From: Domibacillus sp. PGB-M46
GTDB lineage: Bacteria; Bacillota; Bacilli; Bacillales; Domibacillaceae
DNA length: 64,000 nucleotides
NCBI RefSeq assembly: GCF_022668875.1
Contig: NZ_JAKGCR010000007.1
Span: 181,359-245,358, forward strand
Reading direction: 5' to 3'
Part shown: positions 1 through 11,421 of the stretch, one piece after another
Numbering within the stretch: position 1 is the stretch's first letter
Layout: every line of letters begins with the position of its first letter
Notes under the pieces: generated by a model
Told to the model about the DNA's origin: nothing
Database searches by the model: none
What the model saw: the letters and a program-made list of their open reading frames with translations, nothing else
Program-made: the position numbers and the translations under genes

Positions 1-1582
<1,582 letters not shown>

Positions 1583-1650
1583 TCACGTGGGTTACAAAGG
1601 CGCTGCCGCAGGACGCGGCGTGTGCGGCCTTCGATTCTTTAAACCGGTTT

Positions 1651-3843
1651 TTATATCTTTTCAATCGGTGCGAATTGTGCAAGAAGCCGCTTAATGCCGG
1701 TTGGGCTCGGAAACGCAATGTCCAGCTCTGTGCTGTCGCCGTTTCCTTTTACCGCCACAACGGTCCCTGTTCCCCATTTTTTATGCGCCGCTTTATCGCC
1801 AACCCTCCACTCCAGCCCTGCCGCCGCACTCGTTTGCGGGCGTGTTACAGCCGGACGTGTTTTTTGGCCAAACGGCATCGCTTTTCGAGGCTGTCGTTTC
1901 GGATTCTCTGATTCAAGCAGATCCTCTGGAATTTCGCTGATAAAGCGCGACACAGGATTCATGTTTGTTTTTCCGTATAGTGTCCGCATTTCTGCATTGG
2001 TCATATACAGCTCTTCTTCCGCACGGGTAATCCCGACATACGCAAGACGGCGTTCTTCTTCCATTTCCTCGTCATCCATAAGCGAGCGGCTGTGAGGAAA
2101 GACGCCTTCTTCCAGCCCTATCAGGAATACAACGGGGAATTCAAGCCCTTTAGCGGAATGAAGCGTCATAAGGACGACAGATTCTGCCGGCCCTTCTTCC
2201 TTGCCGAGCTGGTCTATATCTGCAACAAGTGCCAGATCGGTTAAAAAAGCAATAAGCGTTTTGTCTTCGTTTGATTCTTCAAAAGACTTTGTGACGGATA
2301 AAAACTCTTCGATATTTTCAATCCGTGTCTGCGCTTCAATTGTTTTTTCCGCTGCAAGCATGTCCACGTACCCGGTTCGGTCAATCACTTCTTCTACAAG
2401 CTCAGAGACAGATAAGTATTCCTGCTGCTGTGTATAAACATGAATCAGATCTCGAAAATCAGCTGCTGCATTCGCGGCTTTACCGCTTAAACCGATAAAA
2501 TCGACTTCTGCAAGGGCTCTAAACATGGAAATGTCATTCTCCTGCGCGTAGCGGGCAATTTTATCAAGTGACGTGGAACCGAGGCCCCTCTTCGGAACAT
2601 TAATGACACGCGACAAGCTGATATCATCATCCGGATTTGCAATCAGGCGCAAATACGCGAGCAGGTCTTTGATTTCCTTCCGATCATAGAATTTAATACC
2701 GCCGACGATCGTATAGTCAATGTTTGACTTCATCAGTGTTTCCTCAATCAAACGCGACTGGGCATTTGTGCGGTACAAAACAGCAAAATCAGACGGCTTT
2801 CTTCCCGTGGCGGAAAGCTCTTTTATTTTACCGGCCACAAATTCAGCTTCTGTCCGTTCGCTGTCAGCCCGGAAATAAGCGATTTTTTTTCCATCCACAT
2901 TTTCAGTCCAAAGCTTTTTCGGCTTTCGGTTGGCATTGTTTTCAATCACTTCATTCGCTGCCTGTAGAATCCGTCCTGTTGACCGGTAGTTTTGTTCAAG
3001 AATAATCGCTTTTGCATGAGGATAATCTTTTTCGAAAGATAAAATATTCGCAATGTCCGCACCGCGCCAGCGATAAATGCTCTGGTCACTGTCGCCGACT
3101 ACACATAAATTTTGAAAACGGCTCGCCAGCTGCTTCACAAGGGTGTACTGCGACTTATTCGTATCCTGATACTCATCCACGTGAATATACTGAAACTTGC
3201 GCTGATAAAACTCCAATACTTCCGGCACCCGCTCAAACAGTCGGATCGTCAGCATAATCAAATCGTCAAAGTCAAGCGCATTGTTTTTCTTTAAGCGCTT
3301 TTCATATTCCGTGTACACATCAGACGTGACTTTATCCATATAGCCGCCCTGCTGGCGCGCAAACGCCGCCGCATCCACCAAAATGTTTTTAGACGAGCTG
3401 ATCGCGCCAAGCAGCGCCCGCGGATCAAACTTTTTCGGATCAATGTTTAAATCTTTTAAAATGCTTTTAATGACCGAAAGCTGATCTGCTGTATCTAAAA
3501 TCGTAAAATTCCGGCTGTAGCCAATCCGGTCAATATCCCGGCGCAAAATGCGCACACACATGGAGTGGAATGTCGACATCCAGATTTCTTCAGCTGCACC
3601 GCCAAGCAGCGCACCAATCCGGTCTTTCATTTCGCGCGCCGCTTTATTGGTAAACGTAAGCGCCAAAATGTTATAGGGATTGATTTCTTTTTCAACAATT
3701 AAATAGGCAATCCGGTGTGTCAGCACCCGGGTTTTGCCTGAGCCCGCTCCAGCCATAATCAGGAGCGGCCCTTCTGTTGTTTTAACGGCTTCCTGCTGCT
3801 GTGGATTCAAACCGTTTAATAATCGATCTGTTAAAAATTGCAT
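1651..3843 (-). CDS. pcrA: ATP-dependent 3'-5' DNA helicase PcrA (UvrD/Rep superfamily 1)
   Basis: Superfamily 1A helicase used in nucleotide-excision repair, rolling-circle plasmid replication and removal of RecA or RNA polymerase from DNA. Seen: Walker [10 protein letters not shown] (about residues 31-39), motif II DEYQDTN, the [14 protein letters not shown] motif, QNYRST, and the late helicase motifs around [16 protein letters not shown] and [11 protein letters not shown]. The C-terminal Tudor-like tail ([18 protein letters not shown]) that contacts RNA polymerase is present. At 730 residues it is normal length. ATG at 3843 has only a weak GGTGG-type ribosome site. A LexA-type box and a TATAAT -10 lie immediately upstream, so SOS control is likely. 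Confidence 0.97.
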   Translation of the reverse strand: MQFLTDRLLNGLNPQQQEAVKTTEGPLLIMAGAGSGKTRVLTHRIAYLIVEKEINPYNILALTFTNKAAREMKDRIGALLGGAAEEIWMSTFHSMCVRILRRDIDRIGYSRNFTILDTADQLSVIKSILKDLNIDPKKFDPRALLGAISSSKNILVDAAAFARQQGGYMDKVTSDVYTEYEKRLKKNNALDFDDLIMLTIRLFERVPEVLEFYQRKFQYIHVDEYQDTNKSQYTLVKQLASRFQNLCVVGDSDQSIYRWRGADIANILSFEKDYPHAKAIILEQNYRSTGRILQAANEVIENNANRKPKKLWTENVDGKKIAYFRADSERTEAEFVAGKIKELSATGRKPSDFAVLYRTNAQSRLIEETLMKSNIDYTIVGGIKFYDRKEIKDLLAYLRLIANPDDDISLSRVINVPKRGLGSTSLDKIARYAQENDISMFRALAEVDFIGLSGKAANAAADFRDLIHVYTQQQEYLSVSELVEEVIDRTGYVDMLAAEKTIEAQTRIENIEEFLSVTKSFEESNEDKTLIAFLTDLALVADIDQLGKEEGPAESVVLMTLHSAKGLEFPVVFLIGLEEGVFPHSRSLMDDEEMEEERRLAYVGITRAEEELYMTNAEMRTLYGKTNMNPVSRFISEIPEDLLESENPKRQPRKAMPFGQKTRPAVTRPQTSAAAGLEWRVGDKAAHKKWGTGTVVAVKGNGDSTELDIAFPSPTGIKRLLAQFAPIEKI

Positions 3844-3859
3844 CCTGCCACCACCATTT

Positions 3860-3873
3860 AGAACGTTTGTTCT
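3860..3873 (-). promoter_or_regulatory. LexA/DinR-type SOS box upstream of pcrA
   Basis: Read on the minus strand the site is AGAACAAACGTTCT, matching the Gram-positive LexA core GAAC-N4-GTTC with both arms perfect. It lies directly after a TATAAT -10 (plus-strand 3876-3881) and 16 bp before the pcrA start, a place where a repressor would cover the transcription start. The -35 is not convincing. SOS control of pcrA-ligA is inferred from the site. Confidence 0.75.
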
Positions 3874-3883
3874 TTATTATACA

Positions 3884-4576
3884 CTATTTTTGAACCGCCG
3901 CGACGGTTTTTAATGCTTCTTCCGGCTTTTCATAAACCGCATTTCCGACAATGACTACATCCGCATAACGCCCGATTTCTTTTGCCTGCTGGGCTGTTTG
4001 AATACCGCCTCCGTAGAAAAACACGGTTTCGGTTTCTTTTAACACTTCGGCCGCTTGCTGCACGGCTTCAACATCACCATACGTGCCGCTGTATTCCAAA
4101 TAAAAAACAGGCAGCTTCCATAAGTGGCCGGCCAGACGTGCATACGCAATGACATCCTCCGTATCCGGCTTTTCGGAAACACCAGTCAGTTTCGCTGCCT
4201 TGCACTCAGGGTTCGCAATACAATAGCCCTCTACAATCAATTCACCCGGATCCATTAAATCGCCGTATTCTTTCATCGCTTCCACGTGCAGGCCGGTAAT
4301 CCATTCGGCCCGGTTTGTATTTAAAACGGTTGGAATCAAATACAAATCAAAGCCCGGTGTTACGATTTCAAGTGACGATACTTCCAGCACGCACGGAAGC
4401 GGAAAGCGGCGCACCCGTACCATTAAGTCCAGTACATTATCCAGCGTAACGCCATCTGAACCGCCTACGACAATAGCATCCGTTCCAGATTCGCATACAC
4501 GTTCGAGCAATTCATCATCTATCGGTTTATTCGGATCTAATTTAAACACATGCCGCCATTCGCGAACATCATACAT
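3884..4576 (-). CDS. pcrB: Heptaprenylglyceryl phosphate synthase PcrB
   Basis: TIM-barrel prenyltransferase that joins heptaprenyl diphosphate to sn-glycerol-1-phosphate, making a minor archaeal-type ether lipid in Bacillaceae. Seen: the N-terminal HVFKLDPNKPI segment, GGSDGVT, the YCIANPECKAA motif, YLEYSGTYG, the phosphate-binding FYGGGIQTAQQA and IVGNAVYE near the end. I chose the ATG at 4576 (MYDVREW), because it has GGAGG 8 nt upstream and matches the family start; an upstream in-frame ATG at 4591 would add five residues. At 230 residues it is full length. The pcrA promoter lies just past its stop, so pcrA can be expressed separately. Confidence 0.95.
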   Translation of the reverse strand: MYDVREWRHVFKLDPNKPIDDELLERVCESGTDAIVVGGSDGVTLDNVLDLMVRVRRFPLPCVLEVSSLEIVTPGFDLYLIPTVLNTNRAEWITGLHVEAMKEYGDLMDPGELIVEGYCIANPECKAAKLTGVSEKPDTEDVIAYARLAGHLWKLPVFYLEYSGTYGDVEAVQQAAEVLKETETVFFYGGGIQTAQQAKEIGRYADVVIVGNAVYEKPEEALKTVAAVQK

Positions 4577-4710
4577 GTGCACTGCCTCCATTCATTCAAC
4601 TACAACTTCGTATTATATCATGAAACAGCGCCCGCTTCATTCGTTCAACGAAACGGCTTTGTTCCGCTTATTTATTTATACTCTTTAAAAAAAGCCTTCT
4701 CTGTCTACAG

Positions 4711-4743
4711 AAAAAAGCAGCTCTTTTGGGAGCTGCTTTTTTG
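4711..4743 (-). terminator. Rho-independent terminator after yerC
   Basis: Inverted repeat GCAGCTC/GAGCTGC (one loop TTTTGG) flanked by A-runs and T-runs on both sides, directly after the yerC stop. It can work in both directions, and separates yerC from pcrB. Confidence 0.8.
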
Positions 4744-4745
4744 CT

Positions 4746-5042
4746 TTATTCTTTATCATACACGCGCTTCAACACGAATTCATAGCCGTCATTTCCATAG
4801 TTTAAGCATCGTTTCACACGGGAAATAGTAGCGGTTGATGCACCGGTTTCCGTTTCAATTTTATGATAGGTTTTGCCTTCTTGAAGCATCCGTGCTACTT
4901 CAAGACGCTGGGCCAGTGACTGAATTTCATTTACTGTGCACAGATCATCGAAAAATCGATAGCATTCTTCCAGATCCTTCAACGAGAGGACAGCTTGAAA
5001 CAGCTGGTCCAGCTCCCTCCCCCGCAACTTATCTATCTGCAT
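4746..5042 (-). CDS. yerC: YerC/YecD family TrpR-like DNA-binding protein
   Basis: Small helix-turn-helix protein of the TrpR-related YerC family; the target in Bacillus is not firmly known. Seen: 98 residues, with the family block LKDLEECYRFFDDLCTVNEI, then AQRLEVARML and the recognition helix region TGASTATISRVKR. ATG 5042 is chosen: a TTG two codons upstream is in frame but would place the start inside the yerB stop. Only 2 nt separate the yerB stop (TGA) from this ATG, so translation is probably coupled and the two form an operon that ends at the hairpin downstream. Confidence 0.9.
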   Translation of the reverse strand: MQIDKLRGRELDQLFQAVLSLKDLEECYRFFDDLCTVNEIQSLAQRLEVARMLQEGKTYHKIETETGASTATISRVKRCLNYGNDGYEFVLKRVYDKE

Positions 5043-5044
5043 GA

Positions 5045-6019
5045 TCAACTTCCATTCCCTTCACCATCTATTTCTACCTTTACTGCTTTATTTAATCCTC
5101 TTGAGGCCGGCACTATGTGAATCCACGTTTTTCCTGTTACGAAAGCAGGACCGCTTTCTGTATTAGGCACGATCCGCCCATCCTGATTGCGCCATTTCAC
5201 GAGGTTCATGACACCTTCTTGAAAAAGAAACGCATCTCCACCAGAGGTTAAATCAATATCCAGACGCCCTTTTGCATCGACAACACGATGGTCCGCTTCG
5301 ATAACGAAAACATTATCTGCTTTGATCTCTGCCCCGTCTATCGTCCGGCGGTATTGATCGCCATCATACTCATATCTTGATTCGAATAAATCATTTGATG
5401 ACGGCCGAATAGAAAACGCTTCTGCCGGGTCACCAGTCAGCGATGCTGCTTCCTTTTTCGATAAAAAAGCCAGCCGCGACGGCGCGTCATTTAAGCTGTA
5501 GCCTTCTTCTTCGGCAACATGGAACGCTTCCTTCATATCTACATATGAATTATGCGGTGCTTTCCGGGACGGGTCCCGCTTAAACACATCGCCATCATGC
5601 TGGATACCATTAACCTGATCTACTTCACCGGACAGCAGCATCTCCTGCGCTTCTGGACTATAGCCGTGGGCTAAAAACAGTGCATCGTACCCTTTAGAAA
5701 GCTCGACAAGATAATCGCGTGCGCTCCGGACAGGCCCCGCTTTATCTGGATATTCGCTTTGATAGATGGCTAAAAACCGAGTGATGCCGCCTTCTGTCAA
5801 AATTTCATATACAATATCCGCTTTCTCAAGAGCCGTCTGTGGACGGGCTGACGGATGATTGCTAATCACGACCGCTACAGCCCGGTGTGCATTATCTGAT
5901 GATTGAATGCCTGTTAAAGGATTGAGCTCACTTTTTTCATTCTTGCTGGCAGGCTCGGCACTTGAACATCCGCTGATTAAAACGGCTGCTGCAGCCATTG
6001 CCATCCATTTTTTTCTCAT
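5045..6019 (-). CDS. yerB: YerB family DUF3048 lipoprotein
   Basis: Predicted membrane-anchored lipoprotein of unknown biochemical role. Seen: a signal peptide (MRKKW then a short Ala-rich core) ending in the lipobox LISGC with the modified Cys at about residue 18, a Ser/Lys/Glu-rich linker, then the DUF3048 body with the conserved blocks GPVRSARDY, FLAHGYSPEA and KAPHNSYVD. 324 residues, normal for the family. Together with yerC and yerA it keeps the order found next to pcrB in B. subtilis. No catalytic residues can be assigned from the sequence. Confidence 0.9.
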   Translation of the reverse strand: MRKKWMAMAAAAVLISGCSSAEPASKNEKSELNPLTGIQSSDNAHRAVAVVISNHPSARPQTALEKADIVYEILTEGGITRFLAIYQSEYPDKAGPVRSARDYLVELSKGYDALFLAHGYSPEAQEMLLSGEVDQVNGIQHDGDVFKRDPSRKAPHNSYVDMKEAFHVAEEEGYSLNDAPSRLAFLSKKEAASLTGDPAEAFSIRPSSNDLFESRYEYDGDQYRRTIDGAEIKADNVFVIEADHRVVDAKGRLDIDLTSGGDAFLFQEGVMNLVKWRNQDGRIVPNTESGPAFVTGKTWIHIVPASRGLNKAVKVEIDGEGNGS

Positions 6020-6053
6020 ATCGACACTCCGAAAATAGTTTTACTTTACTATT

Positions 6054-7790
6054 TTAACGCATTATCGTTGGAAAGAGTATCGTTTTCTTCATAACGTCAT
6101 ATATCCCCTGCGAGGTAAGGCGGATATAAGGCAGGTGAGTGGACGTTAAAAACAGCAGTGAATAGATGGGATCTTCATATGGATAGCCGCGCGCTGACAG
6201 CAGCTCCCGCAGCTTGGCTTCTTGTTCCATTACCGTTTCAAACGGCTGATCCGACATGATGCCGGACAATGTAAGCGGAATTTCATGAATGACTTTTCCG
6301 TTCTCTGCGAGCACAATGCCGCCACCCAGTTCTTTCACCCGGTTAAATGCCCGCTTCATTTCCTCTTTGGATGAACCAATCAAGACAATATCCTCCGTGC
6401 TGGAAAACGAGGAGGCAAATCCCTGCACGTTTGTAGCAAATCCTTTGATAGTTGTGTTTACCCGCCACTTTCCTTCGTAATCGAGGAGAACGAGATAATT
6501 TTGGTCATGCTCCATATAAAAATGCTCTCCAGCCACATCTTTCACGACACTGCATGGCTTGGTGATGACATTGTTGACCATTTCTATACCAAACGGCATT
6601 GAAAATTGCAAATCATCCTCCCGCAGTTCCCAATCGAGCCGCATTTTCGTATGCCCGAACCGCTGCCAGGCAACAGGCGGAAATGGACTCGCTTCCTGGC
6701 CGCTTTTTTTCACCCACATGCCTCTTGACAGCACTGCTTCCGGTGTTGGGTCAAATTCACTTGTTAAAATGTTTACACTTGCCAGGCGGCCAGGTGCAAT
6801 CATGCCATGTATATGTTCCATGCGATAATAACGAGCAGCGTTATACGACGCCATATGATATGCATCGATAGGCGGCACCCCAGTTTCGATGGCGATACGG
6901 ATTAATTTATCGGTCAGCCCGTCCTTACAAAAAACAGGGGATGGACCGTCTGTTGTCAGCATCATCATGTCGTACTGATCGAGGTCAAGCTCTTTCATCT
7001 CTGTCAGCAGCTTTTCAAGATCCGGACGGATGGATGAATGACGGAGTGTGACCATCATGCCATTCATCAGGCGCTTTCTCACGTCTTCTCCGGTCATCGA
7101 TTCATGATCGCCGTCCGCCCCAAACAAGGTCATCTTCGTCAATGTTTTTTCCGAGGCACCAGGGAAATGCCCTTCGATCCGCTTATTAGCTGCTTTTGTT
7201 TCCTGCATCCAATACAGCATCATGTCGTCTCCATCTAAAAGCTTGGGCCAGCCGGTCAATTCACCGCCTTGAATGACACATTCATTTTTCAGCCAGGCAC
7301 TTACCGTGCCGTTTGCAAAAACATCATCTTCATTTTCAATTTCGGTTTGGGCATCATACCGGCACCACCAGTACATCGAAACCGGCTGCTTATTCAGCTC
7401 TTCAATTAAAGAAAACGCTTTCTTTTTTGTAAGGGCCAGCATCATCATCAAGTTGTCATTAATAAGTGTGGTCGTTCCGCGCTTTGCCGCATATTCGGAA
7501 AAGGTTTTTGGATTGTAAATTAAAAAGGGGTGAACGTGCGGTTCAATATAGCCGGGCACGATCGTTTTTCCGGTGCAGTCAACGATCTCATCCGCATGGT
7601 CCGGAAGGTCGTCTCCGATGTAGACAATACGGTTTTCATAGATCCAGATGTTTCCCTGCAGCCAGCGCTTCATAGCTGAATGAAGATAACGCGCATTCTT
7701 CAAAACAAGCGTCGGCGCTTTTTTACGGTCTACTACGGCAACCTGTTCACGTATTTTTTTGTTTCTCCATCTATGTGTTAAATCAGACAT
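6054..7790 (-). CDS. yerA: Adenine deaminase-like amidohydrolase YerA
   Basis: Amidohydrolase-superfamily protein related to adenine deaminase (adenine to hypoxanthine), although YerA proteins have not clearly been shown to do this reaction. Seen: the metal-site motif EPHVHPF, GHFPGAS, the TTDGPSP segment carrying the late Asp, and the C-terminal adenine-deaminase domain. ATG 7790 (MSDLTHRW) is chosen, with AAAGGA 9-10 nt upstream; this gives 578 residues, like the B. subtilis protein. Frame remains open 52 codons further upstream, but that part has no ribosome site. Its place beside the pur operon fits a purine-salvage role. Confidence 0.85.
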   Translation of the reverse strand: MSDLTHRWRNKKIREQVAVVDRKKAPTLVLKNARYLHSAMKRWLQGNIWIYENRIVYIGDDLPDHADEIVDCTGKTIVPGYIEPHVHPFLIYNPKTFSEYAAKRGTTTLINDNLMMMLALTKKKAFSLIEELNKQPVSMYWWCRYDAQTEIENEDDVFANGTVSAWLKNECVIQGGELTGWPKLLDGDDMMLYWMQETKAANKRIEGHFPGASEKTLTKMTLFGADGDHESMTGEDVRKRLMNGMMVTLRHSSIRPDLEKLLTEMKELDLDQYDMMMLTTDGPSPVFCKDGLTDKLIRIAIETGVPPIDAYHMASYNAARYYRMEHIHGMIAPGRLASVNILTSEFDPTPEAVLSRGMWVKKSGQEASPFPPVAWQRFGHTKMRLDWELREDDLQFSMPFGIEMVNNVITKPCSVVKDVAGEHFYMEHDQNYLVLLDYEGKWRVNTTIKGFATNVQGFASSFSSTEDIVLIGSSKEEMKRAFNRVKELGGGIVLAENGKVIHEIPLTLSGIMSDQPFETVMEQEAKLRELLSARGYPYEDPIYSLLFLTSTHLPYIRLTSQGIYDVMKKTILFPTIMR

Positions 7791-7894
7791 ACCAATCGTT
7801 CCTTTCAAAATGAGATCGCTTTCAACTGTGCGATTGACTTCCATCGTAACATAGATCACACAGTAAAGCATTAAAGAATCATCGATTTTGTGAA

Positions 7895-7910
7895 AAAAGT
7901 TCGAACTTTT
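7895..7910. promoter_or_regulatory. Perfect 16-bp palindrome upstream of yerA
   Basis: AAAAGTTCGAACTTTT is a perfect palindrome in the 230-bp gap between purD and yerA, about 105 bp before the yerA start. It has the look of an operator. It contains TTCGAA, but not the paired arms 34 bp apart seen at the two PurR boxes in this window, so I do not assign a regulator. Confidence 0.4.
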
Positions 7911-7988
7911 GGCAAGAAACTTGCAATAGTCTGATTTTCGGGACAAACCGGGTAAAATGCCTTCTTTTTTTGTCCCGATTTAACGCGA

Positions 7989-8016
7989 AAAAGCAGGGGG
8001 AAATTCCCCCTGCTTT
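7989..8016 (-). terminator. Terminator of the pur operon
   Basis: Strong GC stem GCAGGGGG/CCCCCTGC, followed on the minus strand by CTTTTTC, starting a few bases after the purD stop. It marks the end of the twelve-gene purine operon. Confidence 0.9.
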
Positions 8017-8020
8017 CTTT

Positions 8021-9286
8021 TTATAAACGGGCTTTTGCAATAGCGCGGCTGCCAATATCCTTACGGAAAAAGAAATGTTCCGTATCGATATGCTGCATTT
8101 TTCCATACGCGTTTTGCTGAGCTTCAACCGGGTTTGCTCCACTTCCTGCAACAAGAAGCACACGGCCGCCATTCGCGCGGATAACGTCCCCATCTGCATA
8201 CGTACCAGCGTGGATAACAGATCCTGCATCAATAGCCTGGAGCCCTTTTAGCTCATTTCCTTTCTCGTATGCTTCCGGGTAGCCTTTCGCTGCCAGAACA
8301 ATACCGAGAACGGATTCTTCTTTCCAAGCGAGTTCAGGGTCTTTGCCATCAAGCACATCAAGCATCACCTGAACAAGATCATTTTCAAGACGCGGCAGTA
8401 CAACCTGCGTTTCCGGATCACCAAAACGGGCATTAAATTCAATCGTTTTCGGTCCTTCTTCTGTAAGCATTAAGCCTGCAAAAATAATACCCGTAAACGA
8501 ACGGCCTTCCGCAACCATGCCTTTTGCGATCGGACGGAGGATCTCTTCTACCGACTGGTCGTGAATGGCCTGTGAAATGTGCGGAACCGGTGAATAAGCA
8601 CCCATGCCGCCTGTGTTTGGTCCTTCGTCGTTATCGAATGCACGCTTATGATCCTGTGCTGCTTCCATCGGATATACATTTTCGCCATGCACAAATGCCA
8701 TAAGAGAATATTCTTCTCCCTGCAAAAATTGCTCTACAACAACGCGTGCAGAAGCATCACCGAATTTTTTATCGAGCATCATATCATCCAGCGCCTCAAG
8801 CGCTTCATTCATCGTCATCGCAACGGTAACGCCTTTTCCCGCAGCCAGGCCGTCCGCCTTCAACACAATCGGCGCACCTTCTTGCTGAATATATGCTTTT
8901 GCTGCTTCATAATCCTCAAATGACTGATAGCGTGCAGTTGGAATATTGTACTTCTCCATCATCATTTTCGAGAAGGATTTACTGCCTTCTAAAATAGCTG
9001 CATTTTGCTTTGGACCGAATACTTTTAGTCCCTCGCCTTCTAAATAGTCCGTAATTCCGGCAGAAAGCGGGTTTTCCGGACCAACAATTACAAGGTCAAC
9101 GCCCTGCTCTTTTGCAAAAGCAGCCAGGTCGGCAAAGTTCATTTCATCGATATCAACAATGCTTGCATCCTGCGCAATTCCGGCGTTCCCCGGTGCGCAA
9201 AAAACGGTTTGAACAAGCGGGCTTTCCGCCACTTTTTTACAAATGGCGTGCTCGCGTCCGCCGCGTCCTACAACGAGTACGTTCAT
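8021..9286 (-). CDS. purD: Phosphoribosylamine-glycine ligase (GAR synthetase)
   Basis: Second step of de novo purine synthesis: joins glycine to phosphoribosylamine with ATP. Seen: the N-terminal GRGGREHA nucleotide fold motif, the ATP-grasp region (LKADGLAAGKGV), and the family signature FNARFGDPETQ (about residue 286-296). 421 residues, full length. ATG 9286 has AGAGGGGG upstream. It is the last gene of the operon, 15 bp after purH and directly before the terminator. Confidence 0.97.
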   Translation of the reverse strand: MNVLVVGRGGREHAICKKVAESPLVQTVFCAPGNAGIAQDASIVDIDEMNFADLAAFAKEQGVDLVIVGPENPLSAGITDYLEGEGLKVFGPKQNAAILEGSKSFSKMMMEKYNIPTARYQSFEDYEAAKAYIQQEGAPIVLKADGLAAGKGVTVAMTMNEALEALDDMMLDKKFGDASARVVVEQFLQGEEYSLMAFVHGENVYPMEAAQDHKRAFDNDEGPNTGGMGAYSPVPHISQAIHDQSVEEILRPIAKGMVAEGRSFTGIIFAGLMLTEEGPKTIEFNARFGDPETQVVLPRLENDLVQVMLDVLDGKDPELAWKEESVLGIVLAAKGYPEAYEKGNELKGLQAIDAGSVIHAGTYADGDVIRANGGRVLLVAGSGANPVEAQQNAYGKMQHIDTEHFFFRKDIGSRAIAKARL

Positions 9287-9301
9287 GAGAAAAGCCCCCT
9301 C

Positions 9302-10837
9302 TTAATGTTTGAAATGGCGAATACCTGTCATTACCATTGTAATGCCGTATTCATCCGCTTTTTTAATGGAATCTTCATCCCGGATTGATCCGCCCGGCTG
9401 AATAATAGCTGTAATACCCGCTTTGGCTGCCGCTTCAACAGTGTCATCCATTGGGAAGAATGCATCTGAGGCAAGAGCGGCTCCTTTTGCTTTTTCACCA
9501 GCCTGTTCAAGTGCAATTTTTGCAGCACCAACACGGTTCATTTGTCCCGCACCAACACCCAGCGTCATTTTATCGTCAGTAACAACAATAGCGTTTGATT
9601 TCACATGCTTGACAACTTTCCAGCCAAGCTTCATCGCTTTCCATTCTTCTTCTGTCGGCTGGCGTTTTGTAGCGACTTTTACGTCCGCATCTGCAAGAGA
9701 TAATTCGTCTAGGTCTTGCGAAAGCAGCCCGCCTTCTACAGAGGTTAAAACTTTTTCACCTTTTTTGCCGCTTGCGAAATCAAGCGTTAAAAGGCGGATG
9801 TTTTTCTTCTGAGACAATATTTCAATCGCATCTGCATCAAAAGATGGCGCAACGATAATTTCAAGAAAAATCTCATGCAGCTTTTCGGCAAGCTCCTTTG
9901 ATACAGGGCGGTTCAATGCCACAATACCGCCGAAAATAGAAGTTGGATCTGCTTCATATGCACGGGCATATGCTTCTTCAATCGTTTCTCCTGCTCCAAC
10001 ACCGCAAGGATTCATGTGCTTCACGGCTACCGCAGCCGGCTCGTCGAATTCTTTTACGATTTGAAGGGCGGCGTCTGTATCACGAATGTTGTTATATGAA
10101 AGCTCTTTTCCGTGCAGCTGATCAGCTTGTGCCACAGAGAAAGAAGAGCCAAGCGGCTGTGAATAAAACGCTGCTTTTTGATGCGGGTTTTCGCCGTAGC
10201 GGAGCGATTGTTTTAATTCATACGTAACAGTCAGCTTTTCAGGGTTTTCTTCCCCGGCGAGATCCGTCATAAAACCGGCAATCATCGCATCGTACGCAGC
10301 TGTATGGCGGAACACTTTTGCAGCAAGCTTCCGGCGCGTTTCAAGCGTTGTTTTCCCTTCGCCTTTCAGTTCAGACAGCACTTGATCGTAGTCACTTGAA
10401 TCCACAATTACAGTCACATATTCGTGGTTTTTCGCAGATGCACGAAGCATGGCCGGGCCGCCGATGTCGATATTTTCAATCGCATCTTCTGTTGTGACAT
10501 CCGGCTTTGCGATTGTTTGCTGGAATGGGTACAAGTTCACGCAGACGATATCAATTGGCTGAATATTGTGCTCTTCAAGCTGCTTTTGATGATCCGGCTC
10601 GCCGTGTTTCGCAAGCAGGCCCCCGTGAATGAACGGGTTCAGCGTTTTAACGCGGCCCTCTAGAATTTCCGGAAACCCGGTTACATCTGTTACGCCTTTT
10701 ACCGGTACACCTGCTTCTGCAAGCATTTTTTTCGTGCCGCCTGTTGAAACAATTTCATAGCCAAGCGCCGCAATTTCTCTCGCAAATTCAGTTACGCCAC
10801 TTTTATCTGATACGCTGATTAATGCGCGTTTCGTCAT
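9302..10837 (-). CDS. purH: Bifunctional AICAR formyltransferase / IMP cyclohydrolase
   Basis: Last two steps to IMP: formylation of AICAR with 10-formyl-THF, then ring closure. Seen: the N-terminal MGS-like cyclohydrolase domain ([33 protein letters not shown]), then the transformylase domain with [12 protein letters not shown] and the catalytic segment [11 protein letters not shown]. 511 residues, as expected. Start ATG 10837 follows GGGAGGAAC. It overlaps the purN stop by 4 nt, indicating coupled translation. Confidence 0.97.
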   Translation of the reverse strand: MTKRALISVSDKSGVTEFAREIAALGYEIVSTGGTKKMLAEAGVPVKGVTDVTGFPEILEGRVKTLNPFIHGGLLAKHGEPDHQKQLEEHNIQPIDIVCVNLYPFQQTIAKPDVTTEDAIENIDIGGPAMLRASAKNHEYVTVIVDSSDYDQVLSELKGEGKTTLETRRKLAAKVFRHTAAYDAMIAGFMTDLAGEENPEKLTVTYELKQSLRYGENPHQKAAFYSQPLGSSFSVAQADQLHGKELSYNNIRDTDAALQIVKEFDEPAAVAVKHMNPCGVGAGETIEEAYARAYEADPTSIFGGIVALNRPVSKELAEKLHEIFLEIIVAPSFDADAIEILSQKKNIRLLTLDFASGKKGEKVLTSVEGGLLSQDLDELSLADADVKVATKRQPTEEEWKAMKLGWKVVKHVKSNAIVVTDDKMTLGVGAGQMNRVGAAKIALEQAGEKAKGAALASDAFFPMDDTVEAAAKAGITAIIQPGGSIRDEDSIKKADEYGITMVMTGIRHFKH

Positions 10838-11421
10838 TGTGTTTGTTCCTCCCTATGTTGGTTCAAAAGTTTGGTGATTACATTCGGATAAAGGCTGTGT
10901 TCAATCTGTTGAATGGCAGCCTGTACATCGCTGCGTGTCATGCCGGAATCAATTCGTACACATTCCTGATCAATGATCGGGCCGGTATCCATCCCTTCAT
11001 CAACAAAGTGAACGGTAACGCCGGATATTTTTACCCCTGCGTCAAACGCCTGGCCGATCGCATCTTTTCCTGGAAAAGCCGGCAAAAGAGACGGGTGAAT
11101 GTTTACGATCCGGTTCCGATATGCATTCAGTAAAACAGGGCCGATCAAACGCATATAGCCGGCTAGAAAAATAAATTCAACTCCTGCCTCCTGCAAGCGG
11201 TCCACAATTTCACTCTCAAACGCTGCTTTTGATTCGTATTGTTTCGGCTGAAATGAAAACGCCGGGATGTCGAGTGCTTTTGCGCGTTCAAGTACATACG
11301 CATCCGGTTTATCGCAGACGAGCAAGGCGATTTCAGCAGGAACCTTTCCTGCTGCCACCGCCTCGGCAATTGCCTGCACGTTGCTTCCGCTGCCGGATGC
11401 AAACAAGGCAATTTTCGTCAT
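10834..11421 (-). CDS. purN: Phosphoribosylglycinamide formyltransferase (PurN type)
   Basis: Third step: transfers the formyl group of 10-formyl-THF to GAR. Seen: [11 protein letters not shown] near the N-terminus for phosphate binding, the catalytic [12 protein letters not shown] block with the active-site Asn/His, and [14 protein letters not shown] with the conserved Asp. 195 residues, normal. It overlaps purM and purH by 4 nt each, so the three are translationally coupled. It is the folate-dependent enzyme; the formate-dependent PurT is not seen here. Confidence 0.96.
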   Translation of the reverse strand: MTKIALFASGSGSNVQAIAEAVAAGKVPAEIALLVCDKPDAYVLERAKALDIPAFSFQPKQYESKAAFESEIVDRLQEAGVEFIFLAGYMRLIGPVLLNAYRNRIVNIHPSLLPAFPGKDAIGQAFDAGVKISGVTVHFVDEGMDTGPIIDQECVRIDSGMTRSDVQAAIQQIEHSLYPNVITKLLNQHREEQTQ

